Source of the DNA: Arthrobacter sp. SW1
Lineage (GTDB): Bacteria; Actinomycetota; Actinomycetes; Actinomycetales; Micrococcaceae
DNA length: 64,000 bases
Direction: 5' to 3'
NCBI RefSeq assembly: GCF_001766675.1
Contig: NZ_MJLT01000012.1
Location: 327,286-391,285, forward strand
Part shown: positions 63,375 to 64,000 of the stretch, in pieces
Layout of the letters: each line of letters opens with the position of its first letter
Position numbering within the stretch: position 1 is the first letter of the stretch
Translations under genes and position numbers: made by a program
The notes under the pieces: model-generated
Database searches by the model: none
Told to the model about the DNA's origin: nothing
What the model saw: only the letters and a program-made list of their open reading frames with translations

Positions 63375-63400
63375 AAAGGAGGGTCTCCGGACCCTCCTTT
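63375..63400 (+). terminator. Terminator of the glgE-treS-mak/glgB operon
   Basis: AAAGGAGGGTC (63375-63385) pairs with GACCCTCCTTT (63390-63400) over a 4-base loop; TTGCGCC follows. It separates the glucan operon from the rRNA operon promoter. Confidence 0.85.
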
Positions 63401-63428
63401 TGCGCCTTCCGGGAAGTGGTGCTAGAGT
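63400..63428 (+). promoter_or_regulatory. Candidate rrn promoter
   Basis: TTGCGC at 63400-63405 and TAGAGT at 63423-63428, spaced 17 bases, form a weak sigma-70-like promoter starting on the terminator foot. A second candidate is TTGACT at 63509-63514 with TAAGTT 17 bases further. Strong rRNA promoters in this family depend on upstream or activator help such as CarD. Confidence 0.35.
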
Positions 63429-63773
63429 TAGTACCCGCGCTGCTCCACAGGAGCGATCAGCGGGATTGACTTGATTTCCTTCGGAAACCTTGAGTCTGGA
63501 ACGCCGATTTGACTGCTAGAGAGTCAGCGGGTAAGTTTGAAAAGTTGCTCCGGAGCGATCCTGGACCGGTTGGTTTGGGTGGTACTGCTTTGGAATAGTG
63601 ACCTGTTGTTTGAGAACTCAATAGTGTGCCAAGTTTGTTGATACCGATTTTTTATTGAATTGGTTAGGCGCCAGGTTGTCCACCCCCGTGGATGGTTTGG
63701 TGTTTTTAGCTGGTTTCAGATTTTGTGCAGCCATGGTTGGTGTTATTTCCACCGTTGTGGTTGTGTCTGTTTT
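63429..63773 (+). other. 16S rRNA operon leader with antitermination-like element
   Basis: The 345-base leader carries no gene. TTGTTTGAGAACTCAATAGTG around 63606-63626 contains the palindrome TTGAG-AA-CTCAA and is a conserved actinobacterial rrn leader element linked to antitermination and processing. A second stretch of Ts precedes the rRNA at 63765-63776. No tRNA is seen in the leader. Confidence 0.6.

Positions 63774-64000
<227 letters not shown>

Overview
The window is a high-GC actinobacterial chromosome segment. It ends in the first ~230 bases of a 16S rRNA gene whose sequence is typical of Arthrobacter/Pseudarthrobacter (Micrococcaceae). Bacterial proteasome activator, CarD, SenX3-RegX3, the GlgE glucan pathway, GTP-type PEP carboxykinase, many GTG starts and one TTG start all fit that assignment. 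No transposase, integrase, phage gene or CRISPR array was seen, and the region reads as core chromosome.

Layout. 1-6.3 kb: 3' part of pckG; a leftward group manB - unknown gene - nsrR, ending on a leftover 3' scrap of a flavohemoprotein gene; recQ carrying a C-terminal phosphoribosyltransferase-like domain; tRNA-Ser(GCT). 6.5-11.7 kb: an iron-siderophore ABC uptake locus with two tandem paralogous binding lipoproteins diverging from two permeases and an ATPase, with a DtxR/IdeR-type palindrome between them. 11.7-23.8 kb: S9 peptidase, a large FAD/NAD(P) protein, a 1499-residue secreted nuclease/5'-nucleotidase, a lipoprotein, a VOC protein, a SRAP protein and tRNA-Ser(TGA). 23.8-33.7 kb: quinone oxidoreductase and PadR regulator, cstA with its YbdD partner, bacterial proteasome activator, aldo/keto reductase, a QorR-like HxlR regulator diverging from an oxidoreductase, PAP2-like protein, tRNA-Thr(CGT) and a phosphonatase-like hydrolase. 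33.7-39.7 kb: secreted alpha/beta hydrolase, holB-tmk, a PLP enzyme, a DUF2516 protein and a methyltransferase.

39.8-48.9 kb: phosphoglycerate mutase; phoU diverging from senX3-regX3 with an 11-nt-periodic PHO-box-like array between them; an LpqE-like lipoprotein diverging from carD; then ispD-ispF-cysS and rlmB, an order also known from mycobacteria. 49-63.4 kb: a nitrilase-family gene, then a glucan/trehalose block: glgX, a barnase/barstar-like pair, glgP (reverse), and glgE-treS-mak/glgB. In the last gene maltokinase and branching enzyme are one open frame with a possible internal start for free GlgB. Together TreS (trehalose to maltose), Mak (maltose to maltose-1-phosphate), GlgE (polymerisation) and GlgB (branching) build alpha-glucan, while GlgP and GlgX break it down. 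No glgA or glgC is seen here. 63.4-64 kb: rrn promoter/leader and the start of 16S rRNA.

Most useful observations: the hmp remnant after nsrR, the Mak-GlgB fusion with an internal ribosome site, the PHO-box-like array, a 22-bp inverted repeat between two divergent genes, the RecQ-phosphoribosyltransferase fusion, and the barnase/barstar pair inside the glucan locus.
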